Assembly: GCA_050115555.1 (NCBI GenBank)
Contig: JASFQI010000267.1
Span: 1 to 6,911, forward strand
Source of the DNA: JASFQI01 sp050115555
GTDB taxonomy: Bacteria; Desulfobacterota; DSM-4660; Desulfatiglandales; HGW-15
DNA length: 6,911 bases
Reading direction: 5' to 3'
Shown here in pieces: positions 1-6,348 of the stretch (position 1 is its first letter; each line of letters starts with the position of its first letter). The translations under genes were made by a program, and so were the position numbers. Under the pieces are notes generated by a model. The model ran no database searches and had not been told where the DNA came from. It saw nothing but the letters and a program-made list of their open reading frames with translations.

Positions 1-965
1 ACGGGATCGTCATGCTCCTTGCGGGTTTCTCACCGGAGATCGTCGCTTTTTTCAAAATCGTCGAGACAACGGTATTCCTGCTTTTTTCGGGCTATGGGGT
101 GTGCAAGGGGTACCGTCCTCGACCCGTGAGAGCGTCCCTGGCGGGAATCACCCTGATCCTGCCGCAGGTCCTGGTTTTCGGGCTGATCGATGTCTTCAGC
201 GTGGCCACGGCGAAGATCAACATCTTTTTCCTGCAACACCATGGCGGATCGGGCGAGGTGGGCCAGTACAGCGCCCCGTGGGAGCTTGTGGACGGCATCT
301 CCCTGATGGTCCTGGAGCTGCTTCTTCAGAGTGTGCTCTATCCCGTGTTTGCCCGGCTTTGGCTTTTAGATCGGAAGGAGGCCGTGGAGATTGCGAAAAA
401 AGCTTTCCGTTGGTTGACGGTTGCGGCTCTCGTGATAACCACGCTGTTGTACATGGAGAGCGATCGCATCATTCCCCTGATCTACGGGCCAAGGTATCCG
501 GATGCCATGTGGCTTCAGAAGCTTCTCGCTCTCACGGTGGCTCTGACCTTCTTTCAATACTTATGCTCCTTTCTCATGATGAGCATGGGGCAGGAAACAC
601 GCCTCCTCCTCTACTACAGCGTCGTCCTGTTCGTGAACGTCCTCCTGTGCCGGATCTTCATCCCCGGCAATCCGCTCGAAGGATCCGCCTGGAGCATCAT
701 AGGCACCAAGGCCGTTGTGGCCTTCCTGACCGTATTCCACTGTCAGGTACAGGTGAGATTCATTCCGGGAAGGTCCCTGATTCAACTGGGTGTGGTCTGC
801 GCTGTGAGCGCGGTCCTGTTTTTCTCGGGCAGGGGATGGGTCCCTCGTGAGCTCGTGGAGTTTTTCACGTTGCTGCCGATGATCGTCCTCATTGGGGCAT
901 GGTGGAAAAGGGACAGGACTGTCGTGAAGGAATCGCCTTTTGCACGCGGGCATGACGAGGGATGA
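1..965 (+). CDS. Polysaccharide flippase (Wzx/MATE-like), C-terminal part
   Basis: Likely inner-membrane flippase that moves a lipid-linked oligosaccharide to the periplasmic face for surface-polysaccharide assembly. The reading frame is open to the left edge (codons GGG ATC GTC precede the first ATG at 12), so about 320 C-terminal residues are present and the N-terminal 100-150 expected for a 420-480-residue family member are probably outside the window. Counting from the ATG at 12, about nine hydrophobic segments can be seen (roughly residues 8-30, 42-64, 95-115, 131-148, 167-190, 197-217, 225-245, 255-272 and 282-298). Family-like stretches are VGQYSAPWELVD (83-94), which matches the usual GxYsaAyrl pattern, and IIPLIYGPRYPDA (153-165), which matches the llfGeeY pattern. 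The charged tail ends at TGA 963-965. Family assignment is good; the exact substrate cannot be read. A lipid II flippase-like or O-antigen transporter is the alternative within the same superfamily. Confidence 0.8.
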   Translation, partial: GIVMLLAGFSPEIVAFFKIVETTVFLLFSGYGVCKGYRPRPVRASLAGITLILPQVLVFGLIDVFSVATAKINIFFLQHHGGSGEVGQYSAPWELVDGISLMVLELLLQSVLYPVFARLWLLDRKEAVEIAKKAFRWLTVAALVITTLLYMESDRIIPLIYGPRYPDAMWLQKLLALTVALTFFQYLCSFLMMSMGQETRLLLYYSVVLFVNVLLCRIFIPGNPLEGSAWSIIGTKAVVAFLTVFHCQVQVRFIPGRSLIQLGVVCAVSAVLFFSGRGWVPRELVEFFTLLPMIVLIGAWWKRDRTVVKESPFARGHDEG

Positions 966-1013
966 CGCGCACTCCTCATCCCGCTGAACCGGGAAAGCGG
1001 GGAGATTCAACGT

Positions 1014-1019
1014 GAGGAG
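1014..1019 (+). promoter_or_regulatory. Shine-Dalgarno-like GAGGAG before the 60-codon ORF
   Basis: GAGGAG lies 5 bases before ATG 1025 (a TTG at 1022 is directly upstream in frame). A good ribosome site suggests that the short frame 1025-1207 is, or once was, translated. This fits either a small real gene or the start of a decayed one. Confidence 0.4.
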
Positions 1020-1024
1020 ACTTG

Positions 1025-1220
1025 ATGGTTTCGATGGGAACAGGGAGAACGCGGCCCCTGTTTTGGGATGGATATGAGATCCACGCATGGGATACGTTTA
1101 TAGAGCGATTTGAAAATGCTTCGCTCGCGCATTCCTCGAGCTTGCTGCCAGGAGATTCGATTCCACGTCATCGGCGGCGCCCCGGAGATGGGAAAGGCGT
1201 CGTTTAGGAGGGAGCATTGA
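1025..1220 (+). pseudogene. Possible frameshifted glycosyltransferase (GT4-like) remnant
   Basis: Two adjoining reading frames in the gap between flippase and epimerase look like pieces of one protein. The first frame starts at ATG 1025 and stops at TAG 1205-1207 (60 residues). It contains PLFWDGYEIH and WDTFIERFENA, which resemble the start of the C-terminal domain of family 4 glycosyltransferases (an LFxG strand, then a DTFIEAF helix). The +1 frame, open from a TAG at 1101 to TGA 1218-1220, reads EIRFHVIGGAPEM, very like the family's 'vrfhviGdGPe' strand. Joining the frames around 1115-1130 gives a plausible order. About 130 further residues expected of a glycosyltransferase are absent, because the second frame ends on the epimerase start. 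Alternatives are a genuine 60-residue peptide, a FemAB-like N-terminus (WDxFxxxxxxASLxH also fits) or chance. The call rests on short motifs only. Confidence 0.3.
1206..1211 (+). promoter_or_regulatory. Shine-Dalgarno AGGAGG deciding a TTG start
   Basis: A perfect AGGAGG ends 5 bases before TTG 1217-1219. It decides the start of the epimerase: TAG at 1205-1207 closes the same frame just upstream, and the next in-frame methionine (residue 60) lies far past the NAD-binding motif. The stop codon of the preceding short ORF overlaps this site, so ribosomes finishing that ORF would end on the ribosome-binding site. Confidence 0.75.
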
Positions 1221-2200
1221 AAACGGTCGCACTCACAGGGGCCACAGGTTTTATCGGGTCCCATGTTGCCCGTGCCCTGATTCAGACCGGCCATCCCTTG
1301 CACCTCTATGTTCGAAGGACCAACCCCCTCATTCGAAGACTTCAACGACAGGGGGCGAGGGTATTCGTGGGCACCGGGGCGGATGATGTGCCCATGCTGC
1401 GCAAGGCACTTGAAGAGGCCGATACGGTCATCCACTGCGCCGCAGCAATCAAGGCCATGAGCCGGCGAGCGTTTTACCAGGCGAACGTGGCGTTCACCGA
1501 GCGAGTCCTCTCCTTGTCGGGACGGCACCAGCGGTTCCTTTTCATCAGCTCCCAGGCTGCTGTCGGTCCGTCTCCCGGAGGGGTTCCACTGGATGAAACC
1601 GCTCGCCCTGCGCCTGTGAACGCCTATGGCTGGAGCAAGCTTCGGGCCGAGAGGATCATCAGGGCCTGGGGTCGCGAGCACGACCGGAGATATCTCATCC
1701 TACGGCCCTCCGTGGTGTACGGCCCTGGAGAAAAGGATGTCTTCCTGCTGTTCAAGGGGATTCGGAAGGGGGTGGCTTTTCTTCCGGGGAATGGGCGACA
1801 ACGGGTGTCTTTCCTTCACGTGGACGATCTGGTCGGCGCGATTCTCGCGGCGCTTGAAAGGAAGCCAAAGGGGGAGACCTTTTTCGTCACCGGTGACGAA
1901 CCCGCTTCCTGGCTGGAGTTGGCGTGGCTCATACAGACCGCACTCTCCAAGCACCGGATCCTTACCTTACGGCTCCCCGTGTCGTTGACCGGGATGGCCG
2001 CCTTTTTTGCAGATGCCCTGTCCACGATGAGGGGAAAACCGGCCATCTTCTGTCGCGACAAGGTCCTGGAGATGAGGCAGGAGTCCTGGCTTTGCAGCAA
2101 CCGCAGGATCGAGGAACGCCTTTCGTGGAAGCCCCAGGTTTCTCTGCGGGAGGGCGTGGAGAAGACTGCAGCCTGGTATCTCGATCAGCATTGGATATAG
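1217..2200 (+). CDS. NAD(P)-dependent epimerase/dehydratase (extended SDR)
   Basis: Cytoplasmic Rossmann-fold enzyme of the extended short-chain dehydrogenase/reductase family, probably acting on a nucleotide sugar for polysaccharide synthesis. The 327-residue length is typical. The N-terminus carries the dinucleotide motif TGATGFIG (residues 7-14). HCAA (73-76) follows the fourth strand, SS at 111-112 supplies the active-site serine region, and the catalytic pair is Tyr137 and Lys141 in YGWSK. RPSVVYGPG (163-171) and FLHVDDLVGAI (199-209) are the usual substrate-side signatures. The start is TTG at 1217, set by AGGAGG at 1206-1211; all core motifs are present, so the gene looks intact. It lies about 250 bases after the flippase with a possible gene remnant between them. 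The exact reaction (4-epimerase, 4,6-dehydratase, reductase, or a 3-beta-HSD-like steroid/isoprenoid dehydrogenase) cannot be decided from motifs. Confidence 0.9.
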   Translation: MKTVALTGATGFIGSHVARALIQTGHPLHLYVRRTNPLIRRLQRQGARVFVGTGADDVPMLRKALEEADTVIHCAAAIKAMSRRAFYQANVAFTERVLSLSGRHQRFLFISSQAAVGPSPGGVPLDETARPAPVNAYGWSKLRAERIIRAWGREHDRRYLILRPSVVYGPGEKDVFLLFKGIRKGVAFLPGNGRQRVSFLHVDDLVGAILAALERKPKGETFFVTGDEPASWLELAWLIQTALSKHRILTLRLPVSLTGMAAFFADALSTMRGKPAIFCRDKVLEMRQESWLCSNRRIEERLSWKPQVSLREGVEKTAAWYLDQHWI

Positions 2201-2513
2201 CGCGGAAGGGTAGAGCAACCTCGTTTTAAGCAATGGGAAACGAACTCTCTCTGTTCCCGGGATCGGCGTGTGAACCCAGGGCCCGGGCAGACATGAGCCC
2301 TTTCGCACGGACTCGCCGAAGGGGGTTAAAATATTTGACATCGGCGGGTCTTTTGGGTAATTCCCCCTGGTATTTAGAGGACGGTTCCGGTATCGTAATT
2401 TATCCACGTAACCACTGCCGGCAGCAATCGTATCCTTTAGCCTTTTTCCGTTTCGTATCGTAAACGTACACCACCGAACGTCTGCCCTCGGGCGGAGGCC
2501 CTGACCGATTCAG

Positions 2514-2543
2514 TGGTAAAAAATCACAGCGTTTGAGTATAGT
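2514..2543 (+). promoter_or_regulatory. Weak sigma-70-like promoter candidate for the export operon
   Basis: TATAGT (2538-2543) matches the -10 consensus at five of six positions. TGGTAA (2514-2519) lies 18 bases upstream as a poor -35 (three of six). Transcription would begin near 2550 and leave a leader of about 70 bases before the ATG at 2618. Judged by eye only; other AT-rich hexamers in this gap could serve as well. Confidence 0.25.
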
Positions 2544-2604
2544 TGTTATTCGTTCGATGACAATGGACGGTGACAACCAGGCAGGCAAAGGATCCTTTTG
2601 ACAC

Positions 2605-2610
2605 GAGGGG
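2605..2610 (+). promoter_or_regulatory. Shine-Dalgarno GAGGGG deciding the TolC-family start
   Basis: GAGGGG lies 7 bases before ATG 2618. This choice places a clean signal peptide at the N-terminus. Starting at the upstream in-frame GTG (2570) would add 16 mainly polar residues before it. GTG 2615 is also in frame but less well spaced. Confidence 0.6.
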
Positions 2611-2617
2611 ACATGTG

Positions 2618-4225
2618 ATGCATCCACGGCCTTTCTTTTCGGTCTATTGGGTAGTGTTCATTCTGTACCTGGTTCTTCCCCCGTCCCTGATGGCGGAGGA
2701 ACCCTCCATCTCTCTTTCCGACGCCATTCTCAAAACCCTCGAGTCCAATCCGGGCGTGAAAATCGAGGAAGAGCAGGTGGTCCAGAGCGAGGGTGCTCTA
2801 CAGACGGCCACCGGGCAGTTCGATTGGGTCGGGTTGGGCTCCGCATCCTGGGAACAGGAGCGGCAGCACTTCGATGATTCGGGTGAGGCGGATGGCAGGT
2901 TCGCGACGGACCTTGGGATTCGGGAGGTCACGGACAGCTGGCGGGAAGAGAGGGCTACCTACTCCGTTGGGGTAAGGAAGCAGTTCAGGCAAGGCCTTGT
3001 CTTCTCCCCTTCCGTCTCCAACGTGGACGTGGAGAACTTCAGCCAGGACATCCAGCCGCAGAGCCGCTCGGACCTGGACGTCGAGTTTGTCATTCCCCTG
3101 ATGCGCGGGCTGGGAAAAACGCACACAGCCGCTGAGGAGATGGCGGCCAGCTCCAACCTGGACGCCACGGAGCTGCTGTCCAAGCACAATATCTCCGAAC
3201 GCATTTTCATGACATCTGTATCCTACTGGAACTGCCTGGCCTCCCTGAAGACGTTTCAAATCCTGGAAGACACGGAAAGGCGGGCGGGTGAGATCTACAG
3301 CCTGGTCGACAAGCTGGTTCGTGTGGGGGAGATGGAGCCGGCCGCAAAGCGTCAGGCCGAGGCGAAGCTCTACGAGCGCCAGGCGGACATTCGGGACAGC
3401 CGTTCCTCGGTATACCAGGCGAAGCAGCAGCTGGGCGTAGCCATGGGGTACACGCCCAAGGAGCTGCCCGAGGCCCCTTTGCCCGAGGGTACGTTCCCGC
3501 CCGTGGTCAACAGCGAGCTGCTGGGCGAGGAGAGAACCGGGCAGTATGTGGATGTCGCTTTTCAGAAGCGGGGGGACTACCTGGCGACCCTCACCAATGT
3601 GGAGACCGAGGAGATCCTCCTGGAAAAGGTTCGCGACGACATCCGGCCGAGGCTGGATTTCACTTTCAGGGTCGGAGTGTCGGGGTTCAATGAGAGGGAC
3701 GATTCCAGCCGGTATTATCGATCCGTGTATCATGATCATGCCGGCCCCAATGTCTTCGGCGGCCTGACCCTGGAGTTTCCCATTGAAAACAATGCGGCCA
3801 AGGGGGAGTTCGTGCGGCAGCGGTCCCTGGTGAGGGAGGCGAAGCTGACAACCGAGGAGCTTTCCAACGGCATTGCTTCGGACGTCCTGGTGTCCGTGGA
3901 AAGACTGCGGTCGGCCATCAAGGAGTACCGCCTGGCCACGGAATCGGCCAAGGCCTATCGGGATGCGGCCGACCACGAAAACTTCAAAGTCCGGCAGGGT
4001 GCGGCAGAGCTGAACGACCTGGTCGATATGGAGGATCGCTATTACACGGCCAGGGCAAGGCAGGTGGAGGCCATGCGGAAGTACGCAGTGGCCCTGGCGG
4101 ACCTGCGCTTTGCCACCGGTACCCTCCTGACCGACGAAGCGCAGACCTTTCGGTTCAGGATGAACAGCCTGATGACGGTTCCTTTACCAGACCCAACAAC
4201 CAGGAAGGAAGAAGAGGCAAAATGA
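2618..4225 (+). CDS. TolC-family outer-membrane efflux protein
   Basis: Outer-membrane channel component of a tripartite exporter, expected to form a trimeric beta-barrel with a long periplasmic alpha-helical tunnel. The 535-residue product begins with a signal peptide: hydrophobic core about residues 8-20 and a probable cleavage after SLMA (23-26). No lipobox cysteine is present. Two OEP-type halves follow. The first opens with LSDAILKTLESNPG (33-46) and contains IPLMRGLGK (159-167), a stretch common in this family before the helical hairpin. Its helices run to about 275. The second half contains a strand region with GGLTLEFPIENN (381-392) and closes with helices through YAVALADLRFATGTLL (489-504). 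A charged tail ends the protein. The length is slightly above the 420-500 usual for TolC relatives. Its stop overlaps the adaptor start (ATGA 4222-4225), so the two are co-translated and probably partners. Confidence 0.9.
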   Translation: MHPRPFFSVYWVVFILYLVLPPSLMAEEPSISLSDAILKTLESNPGVKIEEEQVVQSEGALQTATGQFDWVGLGSASWEQERQHFDDSGEADGRFATDLGIREVTDSWREERATYSVGVRKQFRQGLVFSPSVSNVDVENFSQDIQPQSRSDLDVEFVIPLMRGLGKTHTAAEEMAASSNLDATELLSKHNISERIFMTSVSYWNCLASLKTFQILEDTERRAGEIYSLVDKLVRVGEMEPAAKRQAEAKLYERQADIRDSRSSVYQAKQQLGVAMGYTPKELPEAPLPEGTFPPVVNSELLGEERTGQYVDVAFQKRGDYLATLTNVETEEILLEKVRDDIRPRLDFTFRVGVSGFNERDDSSRYYRSVYHDHAGPNVFGGLTLEFPIENNAAKGEFVRQRSLVREAKLTTEELSNGIASDVLVSVERLRSAIKEYRLATESAKAYRDAADHENFKVRQGAAELNDLVDMEDRYYTARARQVEAMRKYAVALADLRFATGTLLTDEAQTFRFRMNSLMTVPLPDPTTRKEEEAK

Positions 4226-5211
4226 AAAACAAAGTCTTTTTTTTGGGGTTGATCCTTTGGGTTGCTTTTACGGGAAACGCGATCGCCCAGGAGAAAGTCG
4301 GCGCTCTGGGGCGCATCAAGCCGAAGGGGGGAATCGTCGACCTTGCTGGGCCGGCAGGCGATATCATTGCCGGGATCAAGGTCAAGGAGGGCCAGCCCGT
4401 CCAGCAGGGCGCGCCCCTGGTGGTCTTCAAGAGCAAGGAGACCTATGAATTGGAAGCCGACCTGGCTCGACTCGCGGAAAAAGAGGCCGATGAGCTGGGT
4501 GCCAAATCCATTGCCGTCCAGGAGGCAAGGGTCCGGGAAGCGGATGAGCTGGGCTCAAAGGCCATATCGATTCAGAGAGAAAAGGTGTCGGCCGCACAGT
4601 CGGAGCACGAGTTCGCCTTGAGGCGATTGAAGCGGTTTCAGGAGGCCGACGGGAAGTCCATCTCGGAGCAGATGATGGATGAGCGTGAAAACCACGTCCA
4701 GGTGAGCGGAGCCAAGCTGGATTCAGCCAGGCAGGAACTGAGCCGCCTGATTCTGAATCGGGAAATCAGCGTTGCCCTGGCCAAGCAGGAATTGGAGCGC
4801 TTGAGGATGAACCGTGAGATCAGCATGAACCGCACTCAGAAGCAGTTGGACCTGGCCACAGAGAAGCTGGAGCGTGCCACTCTGACGGCGCCCATGAATG
4901 GAACCGTCCTGGAGGTCCTCCTGGGAGTGGGAGAATCCACCGGAGGCAGGCCGATTATTCGGATGGCCGATTTGGCGAACATGTACGTGATCGCGGAGGT
5001 CTTTGAAGGGGATCTCTTGAAGATATCCCCCGGGGTGAAAGCCACGGTCACAGGCAACGCCCTTCCGAATGCCATGACCGGCGAGGTGGAATCCATCGGC
5101 AGGATCATCAACCCCTCGAACCGGACCGCCGATGTCAAGATCCTATTGGACGATCCTGAGATCGCAGCCAAGCTGATCAACCTGGAGGTCGATGTTTCCA
5201 TCGCGTTCTAA
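4222..5211 (+). CDS. Periplasmic adaptor / membrane-fusion protein, DevB/HlyD-type
   Basis: Bridges an inner-membrane ABC permease to the TolC-type channel. The 329-residue protein starts with a signal peptide or N-terminal anchor (hydrophobic residues 5-20, possible cleavage after AIA 20-22). The first lipoyl half-motif spans about 35-73 (GPAGDIIAGIKVKEGQPV, 43-60) and the second about 219-240 (LTAPMNGTVLEVLLGVGE). Between them is a charged coiled-coil hairpin (about 74-218) whose tip carries R135, F139 and S148 in a pattern like the RxxxLxxxxxxS tip that contacts TolC, though two residues longer. A beta-barrel domain (about 250-312) closes the protein. GALGRIKPKG (28-37) recalls the GRLEPxG start of DevB proteins. 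AAGAGG at 4212-4217 supplies a ribosome site. Both arms of the hairpin contain 18-residue duplications. An RND-type adaptor is the alternative family, but the permeases next to it favour an ABC exporter. Confidence 0.9.
   Translation: MKNKVFFLGLILWVAFTGNAIAQEKVGALGRIKPKGGIVDLAGPAGDIIAGIKVKEGQPVQQGAPLVVFKSKETYELEADLARLAEKEADELGAKSIAVQEARVREADELGSKAISIQREKVSAAQSEHEFALRRLKRFQEADGKSISEQMMDERENHVQVSGAKLDSARQELSRLILNREISVALAKQELERLRMNREISMNRTQKQLDLATEKLERATLTAPMNGTVLEVLLGVGESTGGRPIIRMADLANMYVIAEVFEGDLLKISPGVKATVTGNALPNAMTGEVESIGRIINPSNRTADVKILLDDPEIAAKLINLEVDVSIAF
4483..4590 (+). repeat. Direct 54-base duplication in the adaptor's ascending helix
   Basis: Two in-frame units, residues 88-105 and 106-123, both begin with EADELG. 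They share 10 of 18 residues (EADELG plus K, I, Q and V at matching positions). At the DNA level GATGAGCTGGG recurs at the same offset in both units. Eighteen residues are five helical turns, so the duplication lengthens the helix without rotating its faces. Confidence 0.75.
4732..4839 (+). repeat. Direct 54-base duplication in the adaptor's descending helix
   Basis: Residues 171-188 and 189-206 both begin with QEL and contain NREIS at the same offset (179-183 and 197-201). About 9 of 18 residues match, including R and L after QEL. The unit length equals that of the duplication in the opposite arm. Confidence 0.75.
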
Positions 5212-5220
5212 TGTCATAGC

Positions 5221-6348
5221 ATGAACATTCCCCTTGCCCGAAAAAACGTCTTTCAAAACAAGAAGCGGGCCGCCGCAGCCGTGAGCGGGATCGCTTTTTC
5301 GGTCCTGCTCGTCTTCATGCAGCTCGGTTTTCTGCAGGGAGCCAGGACGGCCGCCGCAGCCCTGTTTGAACGATTCGACTATGACCTGGGAATCCTGTCG
5401 GAGCGGTACAAGTTTATCGGCGCCCCGGACCACTTCAACAAGATGCGGCTCACCCAGGCACGCGTTGTCCCTGAAATCGAATCCTGGGTGAACTTGAATA
5501 TCGCCAGTGCCTGGTGGGAAGACCCGGATACGGAGCTCACGTCCGAGTTGATGGTTTTCGGGATCACCCTGGATGAGGCGTTTGTCAGCGATCCCGATAT
5601 ACGTGCCGGGCTGGACGAGATCAAAAAGAACAACACCGTGCTGGTGGACACTTACAGCCATCCGGGGTACGGCGATCTGAGCATCGGGCGGGAGGTGGAG
5701 GTCAACGAGAAGACCGTAACCATCAAGGGGCATTTCAAGCTGGGGGTCTCTCTCTTCTCCGACGGCTGTATCATCGTGGGGAACGACAACTTCTTTCGAC
5801 TCACCGGAAGCGATCCCCAAGAAGTCAACTACGGCTTTCTTCAGGTCAAAGAGGGCGCCGATCCAACCATCGTCAAAGAGAAGCTGAAGCAGGTTCTGCC
5901 GGACGACGTTCTCGTCTATACAAAGGACGAGATGATTCAGCAGGAACAGGACTACTTCATCTCGGTCAAACCGGTCGGGGTGATTTTTCAGACGGGTGTA
6001 GTGGTGGCCTTCATCGTCGGCGTCGTCATCCTGTTTCAGGTCCTGAATACGGATATTTCCAATCGACTCAACGAATTCGCCACCCTCAAGGCCATGGGAT
6101 TCAAGTCCTGGTTCATTTACGGCATCGGTGTCAAGCAGGCCCTGTTGTACGCATTGATGAGCTACTTCCCGGCGCTCGGGTTCGCCTATGTCGTTTTCAA
6201 GGTCGTCCACGCCCTCTCCAAGATGCCCATGGATCTGACGCCGGGCATGGCCCTGTTCGTTTTTTCCATGAGCCTTTTGATGTGCATCATCTCCTGTATT
6301 CTGGGGTTGCAGAAAGTCAGGCGAACCGATCCTGCGGAGCTCTACTGA
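5221..6348 (+). CDS. ABC exporter permease, DevC family (FtsX-like), copy 1
   Basis: Inner-membrane subunit of an ABC exporter working with the adaptor and channel encoded upstream. The 375-residue protein has the FtsX/MacB-type topology: a first membrane helix at about 17-39 (containing FMQLGF, 32-37), a large periplasmic domain (about 40-252), then three helices at about 253-277, 299-325 and 342-364. LNEFATLKAMGF (283-294) just after the second helix is the probable coupling helix that contacts the ATPase, and the protein ends with KVRRTDPAELY, a typical family C-terminus. LARKNVFQNK (5-14) at the N-terminus and GHFKLGVSLFSDG (170-182) are DevC-like signatures. It has no ATP-binding motifs, so a separate ATPase is needed. 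It follows the adaptor by 9 bases with no visible ribosome site, which suggests translational coupling. Complete and apparently intact. Confidence 0.9.
   Translation: MNIPLARKNVFQNKKRAAAAVSGIAFSVLLVFMQLGFLQGARTAAAALFERFDYDLGILSERYKFIGAPDHFNKMRLTQARVVPEIESWVNLNIASAWWEDPDTELTSELMVFGITLDEAFVSDPDIRAGLDEIKKNNTVLVDTYSHPGYGDLSIGREVEVNEKTVTIKGHFKLGVSLFSDGCIIVGNDNFFRLTGSDPQEVNYGFLQVKEGADPTIVKEKLKQVLPDDVLVYTKDEMIQQEQDYFISVKPVGVIFQTGVVVAFIVGVVILFQVLNTDISNRLNEFATLKAMGFKSWFIYGIGVKQALLYALMSYFPALGFAYVVFKVVHALSKMPMDLTPGMALFVFSMSLLMCIISCILGLQKVRRTDPAELY

Larger units (their letters stand above)
2201..2617 (+). other. Non-coding gap between the polysaccharide genes and the export operon
   Basis: No convincing gene lies in these ~417 bases. 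They hold short inverted repeats: TCGTTT (2221-2226) pairs with AAACGA (2238-2243); CCCGGG occurs at 2256-2261 and 2282-2287; CTGCCGGCAG (2415-2424) is a perfect palindrome; CGTTT (2449-2453) pairs with AAACG (2462-2466); and AAAGGATCCTTT (2587-2598) is a 12-base palindrome. None is followed by a clear T-run, so no intrinsic terminator is called. A TTGACA lies at 2335-2340, but the hexamer 17 bases downstream (TAATTC) is a poor -10. The stretch 2380-2560 is visibly richer in A/T than the flanking genes, as expected for a regulatory region. No known riboswitch was recognised. Confidence 0.6.

Noticed and set aside
979..1002. Inverted repeat CCCGCT / AGCGGG just after the flippase as a terminator
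   Set aside because: The stem is only 6-7 base pairs with a 10-base loop and is followed by GGAGATTCAA rather than a T-run.
1007..1681. A 224-codon minus-strand frame across the gap and the start of the epimerase
   Set aside because: It covers the Rossmann motif of the epimerase in antisense and shows no family features.
2335..2363. TTGACA with TAATTC 17 bases downstream as a promoter
   Set aside because: The -35 is perfect but the -10 matches at only two positions, and the site is about 250 bases from the next gene.
2233..2463. A 76-codon + strand frame in the intergenic region
   Set aside because: No convincing ribosome site precedes it, its composition is unlike the neighbouring genes, and no domain is recognisable.
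2570..2617. Upstream GTG start for the TolC-family gene
   Set aside because: It would put 16 mainly polar residues before the signal peptide and has no ribosome site, whereas ATG 2618 has GAGGGG at good spacing.
2798..3976. A 392-codon open frame on the minus strand over the TolC-family gene
   Set aside because: It is a shadow of a well-supported gene on the + strand; no motifs and no ribosome site were recognised.
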